In this document: one piece after another, positions 34,956 through 44,437 of the stretch
Position numbering within the stretch: position 1 is the stretch's first letter
Layout: each line of letters begins with the position of its first letter
NCBI GenBank assembly: GCA_005881695.1
Contig: VBBT01000116.1
Span: 1-45,026 of the forward strand
Direction: 5' to 3'
Source: Candidatus Bathyarchaeota archaeon
Lineage (GTDB): Archaea; Thermoproteota; Bathyarchaeia; 40CM-2-53-6
Length of the DNA: 45,026 bases
The notes under the pieces: generated by a model
Database searches by the model: none
The model's input: only the letters and a program-made list of their open reading frames with translations
Told to the model about the DNA's origin: nothing
Made by a program: the position numbers and the translations under genes

Positions 34956-35914
34956 TGCCGACGAAGAAGAACCGTGCCGGGACCCTGGCCGCCTTCATCG
35001 CCCTTCTCTACTATGAATTCCTATGGAATATTCGAAAGAAGAAAATCATCGCCATATTCATCATCATATTCGCCATCGCTACCGTCCAGCTCGCCTTCAC
35101 CCCGATAGCCGACGCCGTCGCAAACCCGCCCCAAACCCTTCAGGCGAACTCTACATTCGTCTTCGGCGGAATCGAGGCCTTGACAGGAATCTTCCTCTTC
35201 CTCGTCGGTGTCGCCACGACGATGAACACCGTCTCGGGCGAGTTTGAGTCAGGGACTATAGTTCCTCTGCTGACGAAACCTGTCTCGAAGACCCTTGTCT
35301 TTGCCGCAAAAATCGTCGCGTCCGTCATAACGCTCCTTGCAGCCTACTCGTTTCTCGTCGGCTACATAACCATCGGAGGCACTTTGATCTACGGTCCCCA
35401 AGACAACCTGAACCTCGTTCCCCTGGGAATTCTGGGGCTTACCATCGGAAGTATGGTCTGGGCCTCCGTCGCCCTAACGCTGGGCACCCTATCGAAGAAC
35501 TCTGTTCTAGCAGCCCTCGGCTCGTTCGGCTTCTACATCGGACTCTTGATAGGTGGAACCCTCATTGCAGCGCAACTGGGAGCCTCAACTGTACTGTTCT
35601 ATGCACCTGGAATGGGTGCGACCGGGACGACTGCGGCGTGTGCAGGCTTGGAACGAGGCGGGGGCCAAACCTTCAGCACGGGAACAGATGGTCTTGCCTC
35701 GATGTTAATGCGCTGGGTCCTGAACCCGGGACAGGTCTTGAACTTCTGCGGCTTCCAGTTCCGCGCATCTGGAAACCCAACCACGACCCTGCTCGCATCT
35801 GACACCTTCGCAAATGTCGCGTTCAGAGATCTCTGGGTGTCTCTCGTCTACGTTGCGGGGCTGTTGCTTCTCAGCTGGTTTGCGTTTCGCCGATCCCAGA
35901 TTGTGGAATCGTAA
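34955..35914 (+). CDS. ABC transporter permease (ABC-2 type)
   Basis: GTG start overlapping the ATPase stop; about 6 TM; ESGTIVPLLTKPVSKTLVFAAKI. Confidence 0.85.
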   Translation: MPTKKNRAGTLAAFIALLYYEFLWNIRKKKIIAIFIIIFAIATVQLAFTPIADAVANPPQTLQANSTFVFGGIEALTGIFLFLVGVATTMNTVSGEFESGTIVPLLTKPVSKTLVFAAKIVASVITLLAAYSFLVGYITIGGTLIYGPQDNLNLVPLGILGLTIGSMVWASVALTLGTLSKNSVLAALGSFGFYIGLLIGGTLIAAQLGASTVLFYAPGMGATGTTAACAGLERGGGQTFSTGTDGLASMLMRWVLNPGQVLNFCGFQFRASGNPTTTLLASDTFANVAFRDLWVSLVYVAGLLLLSWFAFRRSQIVES

Positions 35915-35977
35915 ACCTATCGGATTCAAAGTTTAAAGGAACGATAGGCTCCCAAACGCTCCGAGCATCTGTTCGCA

Positions 35978-37171
35978 TTGACGAGTACAATTCTTCCACG
36001 TTCGGCCGACTACGAGGTCAAGTTGACACCGGAACACGAGACCCTCCGGCATACCATCCGTGATTTTGCCGAGAAACAAATTCGGCCGATAGCTGCAGAG
36101 ATCGATCGGAAGAATCATATTCCCCGGGAACTGCTCAACCAGATTGCCAAGCTCGGCGTGACAGCTATCACCTACAAGGAAGAGTACGGTGGGCTGGGTG
36201 CTGACCTATTGTCAATGGTCATTGCGCTCGAGGAACTGGCCCGCGTCTCAGCCGCCTGCTCTACAGTCTTCGTTGCTAGCCACCTCGTCTCTGAGCCACT
36301 AAACGAGTGGGGGACGGAGGAGCAGAAAAAACGCTACCTCATACCGATGGTCTCTGGCGAGAAGATCGGGGCTCACGCTATGACCGAGCCCGGCGCAGGG
36401 TCAGACGTGGCCGGGATCAAGTCCACTGCGAAACTTCACGGGACACACTGGGAGATATCAGGGCGGAAGACGTTCATCACAAACGGTGAGATAGCCGACC
36501 TCTACCTGGTCTTTGCGAGGACGAGCCCGTCGCCCAGCAGGCAGGAGAGACACAAGGGTCTCAGCGCGTTTCTAGTCGAGAGGGGAACTGAAGGATTCCA
36601 AGTAGCCAGCAAGATCGAGACAACCGGATTACGCGGCTCGCAACCATCCGAGCTAGTCCTCGATCATGTGAAAGTTCCCAAAGACAATTTGCTAGGGAAA
36701 GAGGGTGACGGCTTCTATGTCGGAGTAAAGACCTACGACCGCGGCAGAATCGATGTCGCAGCACAGGGCGTCGGGATTTGTCAAGCCGCATATGAGGCGG
36801 CCGTGAGCTATGCACAGACTCGGACCAGCTTTGAAAAGCCACTGATCGAGTTTCAACAGGTCCAATACAAGCTAGCCGAAATGGCCATGGGACTACACAC
36901 TGCGCGACTGTTGACCTACTGGGCCGCGTCCCTGAAAGATCAGGGAAAGGATTTCGTGAAGGCATCCTCGATCGCGAAGGTCACCTCAACGGAGGCGGCA
37001 GAGAAACTGTCGTTGCTCGCAATGATGATTCACGGGGGTTACGGTGTCGCGATGGAATATCCGGTGGAACGATTCCTGCGAGACTCGCAGATCATCAAGA
37101 CCTACGAAGGCACCAACGATATTCAGAGACTGACGATTGCAAAGCAGTTGTTGCGGGAACTGAAAACCTAG
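35978..37171 (+). CDS. acyl-CoA dehydrogenase
   Basis: AMTEPGAGSDVAGIKSTA, GRKTFITNG, MIHGGYGVAMEYPVERFLRDSQIIKTYEGTNDIQRL. Confidence 0.97.
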   Translation: MTSTILPRSADYEVKLTPEHETLRHTIRDFAEKQIRPIAAEIDRKNHIPRELLNQIAKLGVTAITYKEEYGGLGADLLSMVIALEELARVSAACSTVFVASHLVSEPLNEWGTEEQKKRYLIPMVSGEKIGAHAMTEPGAGSDVAGIKSTAKLHGTHWEISGRKTFITNGEIADLYLVFARTSPSPSRQERHKGLSAFLVERGTEGFQVASKIETTGLRGSQPSELVLDHVKVPKDNLLGKEGDGFYVGVKTYDRGRIDVAAQGVGICQAAYEAAVSYAQTRTSFEKPLIEFQQVQYKLAEMAMGLHTARLLTYWAASLKDQGKDFVKASSIAKVTSTEAAEKLSLLAMMIHGGYGVAMEYPVERFLRDSQIIKTYEGTNDIQRLTIAKQLLRELKT

Positions 37172-37219
37172 CCTGAAGCCCAGAGTAAAGTACGGTCAAG
37201 AGGATTGGCTCCTCAGCAT

Positions 37220-37771
37220 CTAAGGAATACCTGTAGACTCGGGAAGACTGTACTGGCGCGCTATTAATTTTGCAACATTTCTTGGAGACCTATTCGTGGT
37301 GTCGATGCTCAGGCTCTTACGAAACGGGATTTCTGAGTCGAGGTCATATTTCTGAAACAGGTCGCTCAGCATCTTCTCAGTACTGACTTTTCCCATCCGC
37401 TTCCTCTGACTCGTCTTCACACGCTTGACCAATTCTTCCCGCTCGCAATAGAGCCGCACGAAGAGCACTTGCCCTCCGCGCGAGCGGACATGCTGGACCA
37501 CTTGCTTCACAAACTGGTCGTCTTCATCGCCCTTGCTGTAGACGAAAGTGAAAATTGTGTCGATTCCTTCTTTTGCGGCCGCCTCTAACATTTCCATTCG
37601 ATACTTGCCGGTGAGGCGCCAGAAAGTCTTTGTTCCAAACTCAAAAATAGACTGGACAAACTGGATTGAGATATGATTGTGGAAAAGCTTGAAACCCGTC
37701 AGCTTTGCCAATTCAGTTGCAACAGTAAGCTTACCTGATGCTGGCGGGCCGTAGATGAAGACGAGTCTCAT
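37220..37771 (-). CDS. P-loop nucleoside/shikimate kinase-like ATPase
   Basis: MRLVFIYGPPASGKLTVATELAKLTG. Confidence 0.7.
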   Translation of the reverse strand: MRLVFIYGPPASGKLTVATELAKLTGFKLFHNHISIQFVQSIFEFGTKTFWRLTGKYRMEMLEAAAKEGIDTIFTFVYSKGDEDDQFVKQVVQHVRSRGGQVLFVRLYCEREELVKRVKTSQRKRMGKVSTEKMLSDLFQKYDLDSEIPFRKSLSIDTTNRSPRNVAKLIARQYSLPESTGIP

Positions 37772-37843
37772 TTATGGCAAAAGATGCTCTTGCTGGGCTG
37801 AAATAAATAGCGGCAGAGTCTCCAGACGTAACGGGTTAAGCGT

Positions 37844-38701
37844 TTGAGGTTCATTCTTTCAGGTCTCGGGAACTGGTATAACGGCTGGAGCTTGACTGAG
37901 CAGGCCGTTCAGCTGGCTGACAAGCTTGGATTCTGGGGGGCGGTGATCCCGGACCATTACATGTGGGCCGAAGCTTTTGCACAGCCACAGAAAGATTCGA
38001 CCGTGGAGAGCTGGATCGCCCTCACCTATCTTGCCGCCAAGACACAGAAGGTCAAGCTTGGAACCATCGTTACCCCAATTCCCTTCCGGCCGCCAGCAAT
38101 GCTGGCCAAGATGGTAGCAACCGTGGATGTGCTATCGTCCGGACGGGCAGTCCTCGGCGTAGGGGCCGGGTGGTCCCAGACAGAATTCGAAGGCTACAGC
38201 ACATGGGACAATCCGAAGACACGGGTCGAAAAAACACAGGAAGGCGTGGAGCTGATTCTTCAGCTCTGGGAGAAACCTCAGGTCGACTTCAAAGGAAAAT
38301 ACTACCATGCAAAAGGCGCGATTCTAGATCCTAAACCCGTTCAGAAACCTCATCCGCCCCTCATGTTCGGAGGAGTCGGCACCAAAATGCTACGACTCGC
38401 AGGACGCTACGCCGACATCTGCCATATTCCACCGTGGGTCCAGGTCCCTATGGAGAAGGCGCGATTGATCGTGAAGCAGGAAGCGCGAAGATTCCATCGC
38501 GAAGACAAGATAGCGTTCGCAGCCGGGTCCGTCGCCAACCGGGACCAAAAGTTCGACCTGAAAGCTGTCGAGCAGGATGCGGAAAAGGCGGCAAAAGACG
38601 GTGCCCTCTACTACATAGCGCCTCTGCAACGTACCGGCTACCTTGACAATCTTAAGGAATTCGCGAAGACTATCATACCCTCATACTCTGGGCTCGACTA
38701 G
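37844..38701 (+). CDS. LLM-class (F420-dependent type) flavin oxidoreductase
   Basis: IPDHYMW, LGTIVTPIPFRPPAMLAKMVATVDVLSSGRAVLGVGAGW, PHPPLMFGGVG. Confidence 0.92.
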   Translation: MRFILSGLGNWYNGWSLTEQAVQLADKLGFWGAVIPDHYMWAEAFAQPQKDSTVESWIALTYLAAKTQKVKLGTIVTPIPFRPPAMLAKMVATVDVLSSGRAVLGVGAGWSQTEFEGYSTWDNPKTRVEKTQEGVELILQLWEKPQVDFKGKYYHAKGAILDPKPVQKPHPPLMFGGVGTKMLRLAGRYADICHIPPWVQVPMEKARLIVKQEARRFHREDKIAFAAGSVANRDQKFDLKAVEQDAEKAAKDGALYYIAPLQRTGYLDNLKEFAKTIIPSYSGLD

Positions 38702-38946
38702 AATAATCGCTGGTCCTTTCGAGGATCGTACTTTACGCGAACACTGTGGGCCGAGGCCTTTCGCGATGCCCAACGTCAACGCTCCACCAAAGTGCGTCAA
38801 CTCCAATTCCATATGTACTCGCGAACCGAAGAGGATAAGGTCACATTGGAGGAAGTTGCGACCTGCGGATTCCCCGGGAAGTCAAAGATGCTACCTCATC
38901 ATGGGATATTGGTCGAATCTTAACCTGTAGACGCGCGAGAAGAGGC

Positions 38947-39891
38947 GTGGTCAACTGCAATTTCATCCTTAGAACATCTCATGGAAAATATGTCCTCCGA
39001 CAAGTATCTCACATGCATCACAAGACCCCTCGCGACTTGGAATTCGAACTAGAGTATCTCGACTATCTCAAGAATGCAGGTTTCCCGTACAGCATACCAT
39101 CAGCGATTGCAACTAGAAAGGGTAGCTTGTTCGAGACCGTTCAAGGACACTATTACTGGCTCTACAAATTCCTTGAAGGCATAGTTGTTGAGAGGTTCAA
39201 CCAGTCACGTCTCGTACAACTCGCCCAGATGATGGCCCGGTATCACATTCTGATTGAAAGGTCAAACCTCCACTATGGAAAACCGGCCTCGGATCCGTAC
39301 GGCAGAGCCGCCACATTGAAGGAGATTGAAGAATACCGAAACGAAATTCTGCGAGAAAACAAGGTGAATCTGACAGAGAAGACGTTTCTTGAAGAGTCCG
39401 CAAGGTTGATTCCGATATTGCTTGGCCTCGATGAAGATCCCCAGTCGAACCTGAGACTATACCCGATTCACAGAGACCTAATCTCAGAAAATCTGATCTG
39501 GAAACAGGGCAAACTAGCGGGCGTCATTGACTTCGAGCACGTAAGCCAGACAAACGATCCGGTCATCACAGACATCGCTGTGACAATGCAATACTGCTGC
39601 AGAGACAAGAAGATCAGGCATCAGCTCGACCTAGAATCCGCAAGACGTTTCCTTCAGCAGTACAGGGAATCTCATCCTTTATCCGACGAGGAGGTTGGAT
39701 TGATTCCAGACCTAATGACCGCGGGTTTCATAGGGGATTTCTCCTTCGCGTTTTGGATGACAAGAAATGATCCGAAAAGGGCGAAACAATCCGAAGAGGA
39801 AGGCTACGGGTTGGCCCTGGGTTCGAGAGCTGCCCAATGGAGTCATTCGAACAGGGAACGAATCGCAGAGGCTTTTCTGAAAGAGAGATAA
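38947..39891 (+). CDS. APH/homoserine-kinase-like phosphotransferase
   Basis: NFILRTSHGKYVLRQVS, YPIHRDLISENLIWKQGKLAGVIDFEHVSQTNDPVITDIAV; homologous-looking sequence extends upstream in frame to about 38863. Confidence 0.8.
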   Translation: MVNCNFILRTSHGKYVLRQVSHMHHKTPRDLEFELEYLDYLKNAGFPYSIPSAIATRKGSLFETVQGHYYWLYKFLEGIVVERFNQSRLVQLAQMMARYHILIERSNLHYGKPASDPYGRAATLKEIEEYRNEILRENKVNLTEKTFLEESARLIPILLGLDEDPQSNLRLYPIHRDLISENLIWKQGKLAGVIDFEHVSQTNDPVITDIAVTMQYCCRDKKIRHQLDLESARRFLQQYRESHPLSDEEVGLIPDLMTAGFIGDFSFAFWMTRNDPKRAKQSEEEGYGLALGSRAAQWSHSNRERIAEAFLKER

Positions 39892-40068
39892 TTTAGACCG
39901 GAGAGCGACCAATCAGTAAGGATGCATGGAGAAATTATCAAATTCTGACAAACTGCTCGTACTATTTGCTGCCTGATGAGCACCAGTTACAATCTTCTCA
40001 TATCAGCGGGATTCCACCGATGGCTGGCCGAGTAAGAGTCCAGCTCGCCAGGAAGAATCGATCGAGAA

Positions 40069-40854
40069 ATGCGGCTACAGACTGGGATTAGTGAGCTAGA
40101 CCAAATGCTTTGCGGAGGATTCCTCCCAGGAGATGCAGTGCTACTTTCTGGCGGAGCGGGGACAGGAAAAACCACTTTGGCACTCGAACACTTAGTGAAC
40201 GGGGCGACACAGTTTGGGCAGAATGGGATCTACCTGACCTTCGAGCAATTACCTGCACAGATTTACAGGGACAGCCAGAGCCTTGGGTGGGACATACGTA
40301 AGCTGGAGGACGAGAACAAGTTCCGGTTGATCTGCACCTCGCCAAACATTCTCTTGGAGACTGGCGGTGGGGAGAGCATCCTCTCAGAGCCGTTCAAAGA
40401 AATCCATGCGCAGAGGATTGTGGTTGACAGTCTAAGCCACCTGGCCACGTTCACCGGCCTCAGCGAGTTGAGAAGGGAAATCTATCGTTTGATCATGCTA
40501 TTCAAAGCAAGAGGTCTAGGTTCTCTGCTGATCTGGGAGAACAACGAGTCATATGGCAAATCGACATTGTCGACGGACGCGGGTATCAGCTTCCTCGTGG
40601 ATTGCATCGTTTCTCTCAAACCAGTGGAGATAGAGTCCACGGTTCGAAAAGCCTTGGTTGTCTGGAAGATGCGGGGCAGCGATCATGACAAGCGATTGAG
40701 GGAATACGAGATTACCTCACATGGCGTCGAGGTCTCTACACCCTTCTCGGATTACGAGGGTCTCCTGACTGGAAGTCCAAGGAGGTCCATTACTGAACAG
40801 GCTGCGAATAACTGGGCGATGGCCTTTGCCAAGAACAAACAGAAACATTCCTGA
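40069..40854 (+). CDS. KaiC-like RecA-superfamily ATPase (single domain)
   Basis: LQTGISELDQMLCGGFLPGDAVLLSGGAGTGKTTLALEHL, YLTFEQLPAQIYRD, RIVVDSLSHLATF. Confidence 0.88.
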   Translation: MRLQTGISELDQMLCGGFLPGDAVLLSGGAGTGKTTLALEHLVNGATQFGQNGIYLTFEQLPAQIYRDSQSLGWDIRKLEDENKFRLICTSPNILLETGGGESILSEPFKEIHAQRIVVDSLSHLATFTGLSELRREIYRLIMLFKARGLGSLLIWENNESYGKSTLSTDAGISFLVDCIVSLKPVEIESTVRKALVVWKMRGSDHDKRLREYEITSHGVEVSTPFSDYEGLLTGSPRRSITEQAANNWAMAFAKNKQKHS

Positions 40855-41719
40855 ACCAAAGTCAATCGGGCAAGTCGGACAGACCTCGGGAGCGATTCCC
40901 CCACGGTGGAAACCAAGCCTAATCGTCGCCGTTCCTCTCCCGTTAGTAATAGTCTCTGTAGTCGTGTTCAACATCATCCTGCCGCCTCCAGCACAGTTTA
41001 GCAAGGGGTTAGCGTTTGAACCCCCATTCCTGAACGCGATCTTGTACACGATCTTCCTCGCCTTCACATCGTTCATGGTCGGATACATTTCCTTCAAGAG
41101 CTACATACAAAACGGCTGGATATTTCTAGTCTTCTTGGGAAGCGGAGCGCTCGCCTGGGGCTCGACCTCACTGCTTTCGGGTTGGCTGACAAATCTCCCC
41201 AGCGGACCGAACCCCGCAATAACAATATCGAACACCGGCGCGCTTGTCGCGTCCATTTTCCACGTGATTAGTGGCACTTGGTCCCGCGGACCTTCCCCGC
41301 ACAAGAGCCCGAAGATTCGCAGATCAATAATCATCCTCGCCTACGGCGGGGTTCTCGGTTTCACAGGATTGTACACTGCGGCGGCGCTGGAGGGGATGAC
41401 TCCGCTCTTCTTTGTTCCAGGAGTTGGCCAGACACCATTACGCATGGCTGTTCTTGGCAGCGCTGCCATCCTATTCGCAGTATCATCTATTCTCTTTGCC
41501 AGGCGGTATTTCTCTTCCCGGTCGAGGTCAAGCACGCTCTACTGGTATTTTCTGGCTCTCGCATTGACCGGGGTGGGACTTGCCGCAGTCTTCTTCGGAA
41601 GAGCTCCCGGCGATCCTATCTCGTGGACCGGAAGGACTGCAATGTTCCTCGGAGGAACGTACTTCCTCAAAGCGGTTCATACTGCATTCAAGGGAATAGG
41701 CGTACATCAAGCGGCTTAG
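40826..41719 (+). CDS. multi-pass membrane protein resembling a MASE-type sensory domain
   Basis: About 7-8 TM; FTSFMVGYISFKSYIQNGWIFLVFLGSGALAWGSTSLLSGWL...NTGALVASIFHVISG; 29-nt overlap with the KaiC-like gene. Confidence 0.65.
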   Translation: MPRTNRNIPEPKSIGQVGQTSGAIPPRWKPSLIVAVPLPLVIVSVVVFNIILPPPAQFSKGLAFEPPFLNAILYTIFLAFTSFMVGYISFKSYIQNGWIFLVFLGSGALAWGSTSLLSGWLTNLPSGPNPAITISNTGALVASIFHVISGTWSRGPSPHKSPKIRRSIIILAYGGVLGFTGLYTAAALEGMTPLFFVPGVGQTPLRMAVLGSAAILFAVSSILFARRYFSSRSRSSTLYWYFLALALTGVGLAAVFFGRAPGDPISWTGRTAMFLGGTYFLKAVHTAFKGIGVHQAA

Positions 41720-41766
41720 AAAACTTAGAAACCCGCCACCGGTCCTATAGCGACCCGTGGACACGC

Positions 41767-42249
41767 GTGAAGATATGCGTCATCTCTGATACCCACACGG
41801 ACTCAATCGACAACCTGCCCCGACAGGTCATTGAGGACCTGTCGGGCGCAGATATGATCATTCACGCAGGGGATTTCACGGGCAAGCGGCTCTTGGACGC
41901 GTTGCGCAAGGTCGGGCCTTTCAGAGGTGTCTACGGCAATATTGACGGGCCAGATGTAAGGAAGGAATTGCCAGCTATTGATACAGTACAAGCAGGAGAT
42001 TTCGACATCGGCGTCAACCATCCAGCTGAGGGTGGCTCTCCCCACACCTTGGAGCAGAGGCTGGCGTCCAAGTTCTCTGGGGTCCAAGCAATTATTCACG
42101 GACATAGTCATCAGACGAAGAACGATTTCCGTGACGGTGTTCTCTGGTTCAATCCAGGAAGTGCAACTGGAAAATTCCCTGCCAGGCAGAAAACCTATGG
42201 CATTCTGACAATTGACAAAGAGATTCGCGGAGAAATTGTCAGACTTTGA
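41767..42249 (+). CDS. YfcE/MJ0936-like metallophosphoesterase
   Basis: VKICVISDTHTD, MIIHAGDFTG, GVYGNIDGPDVR, AIIHGHSHQTKN, WFNPGSATG; GTG start inside the longer ORF 41278-42249. Confidence 0.88.
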   Translation: MKICVISDTHTDSIDNLPRQVIEDLSGADMIIHAGDFTGKRLLDALRKVGPFRGVYGNIDGPDVRKELPAIDTVQAGDFDIGVNHPAEGGSPHTLEQRLASKFSGVQAIIHGHSHQTKNDFRDGVLWFNPGSATGKFPARQKTYGILTIDKEIRGEIVRL

Positions 42250-42365
42250 GGACTAGAAGTCAGGAGTTTTTATCTTGAATAAGCATTAGCGTCTTTCACA
42301 TCCGGTGATTTTTGTTTCAACCGAAAAAAGGGGGAAATTCGAGCCCTGTGAGTGGTTCTATGGGT

Positions 42366-43394
42366 TCAGCAAACGGGTCTCATGGTGTCAACGGTGATGA
42401 AGCCCTGAGCCGCCGCGATGTAGTGGTTGAAGCAGAGGCCGGTGGAGTCGCTTAGGATGTAATCTTCGTAGTCATGTCCGCTAGCGACGACACTGAACCC
42501 TGTCGTTAGACTTCGGACGAGGACAGCTTCCGAATGCACAGTGTCTGAGGTCGTGGTTGAAAGGATCTGTACACCACTGACTGCGGTTGTAACAGCACGG
42601 ATGAAGGACTGGTCGACGGTCGCGGGTAGTATGAATCTCAGAGTGGCCTGGTTCGAGTTGGACGAGGCTACCGCTCCGGGGATCATGAACGCTGACGTCA
42701 TCGCCACAGGATAGGAGTCTGAGACAGTAACCGTCCTCGTTTCTTGGGAGCTCGTAGTTGAGGCTGAGGTCGTAATTGTCTCTGTGCCTTTGAGGTTCTC
42801 GAGGAAATTGACCAGATCCAACACCTGATTGTTTGTAAAGCTGAAACTCTGGTCGATAGTCATAGTGACGCGTCCGGCTGAGGTATCGACGAAGCCGGCG
42901 ATCTTGACCGACCGGCTTGCCGTGAAGCTGAAGAGCACACTCTGGTTGTTGATGGTCTGGGACACGCTTTGAGCGGCCCCGGAGCTAATCTGATAGTTTG
43001 TTAGCTGTCCGGAGGTGGTTTGCAGAACCGGGTCCCGGTCGATTAGCAGATTACCATCGATCTGCCTCTGACTTACAGACGTAGACATGGTAGAGGGGCG
43101 TTTAGAGTAGCCTAATTCTTCCATGACCTTCCTCACCCCATCGCGAGACTTATAGTAGGTAGCGAGGTCAATGTCGCTGTACTCTTGACCTGGCTCAGCC
43201 GACCTTCCTAGCCGATTTGCGAACTCTGCCTCATTGAGACTGTGAACCTTGATCGCGAGGCCACCTAGCATTTTCAAAGGGACGTTCACTTCTGAGGCGG
43301 CTCTGAGAATCCTCAACGATTCATCCACGAATACCCGAGTTGGCACCTTTCCACTCCACTCAGTGGGCGTCTCAAATGTTCTGTTCTCTGTCAC
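42366..43394 (-). CDS. chimeric protein: nucleotidyltransferase-like N-terminus plus Ser/Thr-rich beta domain
   Basis: Residues about 35-95 MLGGLAIKVHS...YSDIDLATYYKSRDGVRKVMEELGY; after about residue 105 a low-complexity, extracellular-looking sequence. Confidence 0.7.
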   Translation of the reverse strand: MTENRTFETPTEWSGKVPTRVFVDESLRILRAASEVNVPLKMLGGLAIKVHSLNEAEFANRLGRSAEPGQEYSDIDLATYYKSRDGVRKVMEELGYSKRPSTMSTSVSQRQIDGNLLIDRDPVLQTTSGQLTNYQISSGAAQSVSQTINNQSVLFSFTASRSVKIAGFVDTSAGRVTMTIDQSFSFTNNQVLDLVNFLENLKGTETITTSASTTSSQETRTVTVSDSYPVAMTSAFMIPGAVASSNSNQATLRFILPATVDQSFIRAVTTAVSGVQILSTTTSDTVHSEAVLVRSLTTGFSVVASGHDYEDYILSDSTGLCFNHYIAAAQGFITVDTMRPVC

Positions 43395-43491
43395 TAGGCC
43401 TCGACTTGGGCTCCTTGATAGTTGACTTCATCTAAGTTTGAACCCAAACGGTTATGTCCGTGTTCGTTCAATCCTAAGGCCAAAGAAGATT

Positions 43492-44370
43492 ATGTCTACA
43501 TCCAACACCTGTCCCAAGTGTGGATACACAAATCTTCCTAACGCCAGATTCTGCGCGAACTGCGCAACACAACTAATCGCCTCGCCCCCATCCTATCAAG
43601 GTCCTCAGCAGCCTCCGAATATCTCACCAGCACAGTGGTATGGATCACCCCCAGGATACTGGAATCCCGCGGAGACCGCGAGGAAAACAAGCATCGACAG
43701 GACCAAAACTGGGCTCCTACTCGTGATCGCTGGAATACTCCTCGGGCCACTGCCGTACATAATGTATGTAGGATTGATCCTAGCCATAATCGGGGTAATA
43801 CTGGTCATTATCGGCCGAAACCCCTTCGGCAACAGCCACTCCAACTATACCATATTTTCCGTGGTAATCTATATCATTGGATCCGCAATCGCGTTTATCG
43901 CCGGATTCCTGCTCGGTCTCTCATTTGTCTCCGTCGCGCTGAGTGGCGGCAGCCAGACAGCCATTGAACAAGCATTAGTTTCAGCCTTCAACGATCTCAT
44001 CATCGGCGTCCTCATTAGCGGCGCAGTCATCGGAATAGCCTACGTGATCTTCACCTACGCGTTACAAGACTCAATCGGCCGCGTCTTGCTCTACATTGCC
44101 TTCGCGACCCAACTGGCCGTCTCGGTTACGGTCGCTTACATTGTAAGCCCGCAGGTCGCAGGGGCAATCACCCAGTCATTTTCCAGTGGAACCTTCGACC
44201 CCTCTCCACTCAGTGCGCTTCAAGCCCAGCTACAATTTCTACGATTGTTAGGTCTCATTCCCGCGGCTATCTTCGCATTCGCCTATTACAGAACATATTC
44301 TCGAATCGCAAAAGGAGAAGTTCCCGCAGCCGCAACGCCGCTGGAATCATTTACTCCTGGGAGCGGGTAG
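43492..44370 (+). CDS. zinc-ribbon membrane protein
   Basis: MSTSNTCPKCGYTNLPNARFCANCATQL followed by several TM segments. Confidence 0.8.
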   Translation: MSTSNTCPKCGYTNLPNARFCANCATQLIASPPSYQGPQQPPNISPAQWYGSPPGYWNPAETARKTSIDRTKTGLLLVIAGILLGPLPYIMYVGLILAIIGVILVIIGRNPFGNSHSNYTIFSVVIYIIGSAIAFIAGFLLGLSFVSVALSGGSQTAIEQALVSAFNDLIIGVLISGAVIGIAYVIFTYALQDSIGRVLLYIAFATQLAVSVTVAYIVSPQVAGAITQSFSSGTFDPSPLSALQAQLQFLRLLGLIPAAIFAFAYYRTYSRIAKGEVPAAATPLESFTPGSG

Positions 44371-44437
44371 CAATACGGGAAGCTCGACTCCGAGCCCTGG
44401 CAATTAGTTACCCGTTAGATCGGATCCACAGCAAGTG

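Noticed and set aside
41278-41766. N-terminal part of ORF 41278-42249
   Set aside because: Shadow of the membrane-protein gene; the metallophosphoesterase begins at GTG 41767
44179-44203. TTTCCAGTGGAACCTTCGACCCC resembles an ORB dyad
   Set aside because: Lies inside the coding frame of 43492-44370 (FSSGTFDPS) and lacks the AAAC plus G-string context
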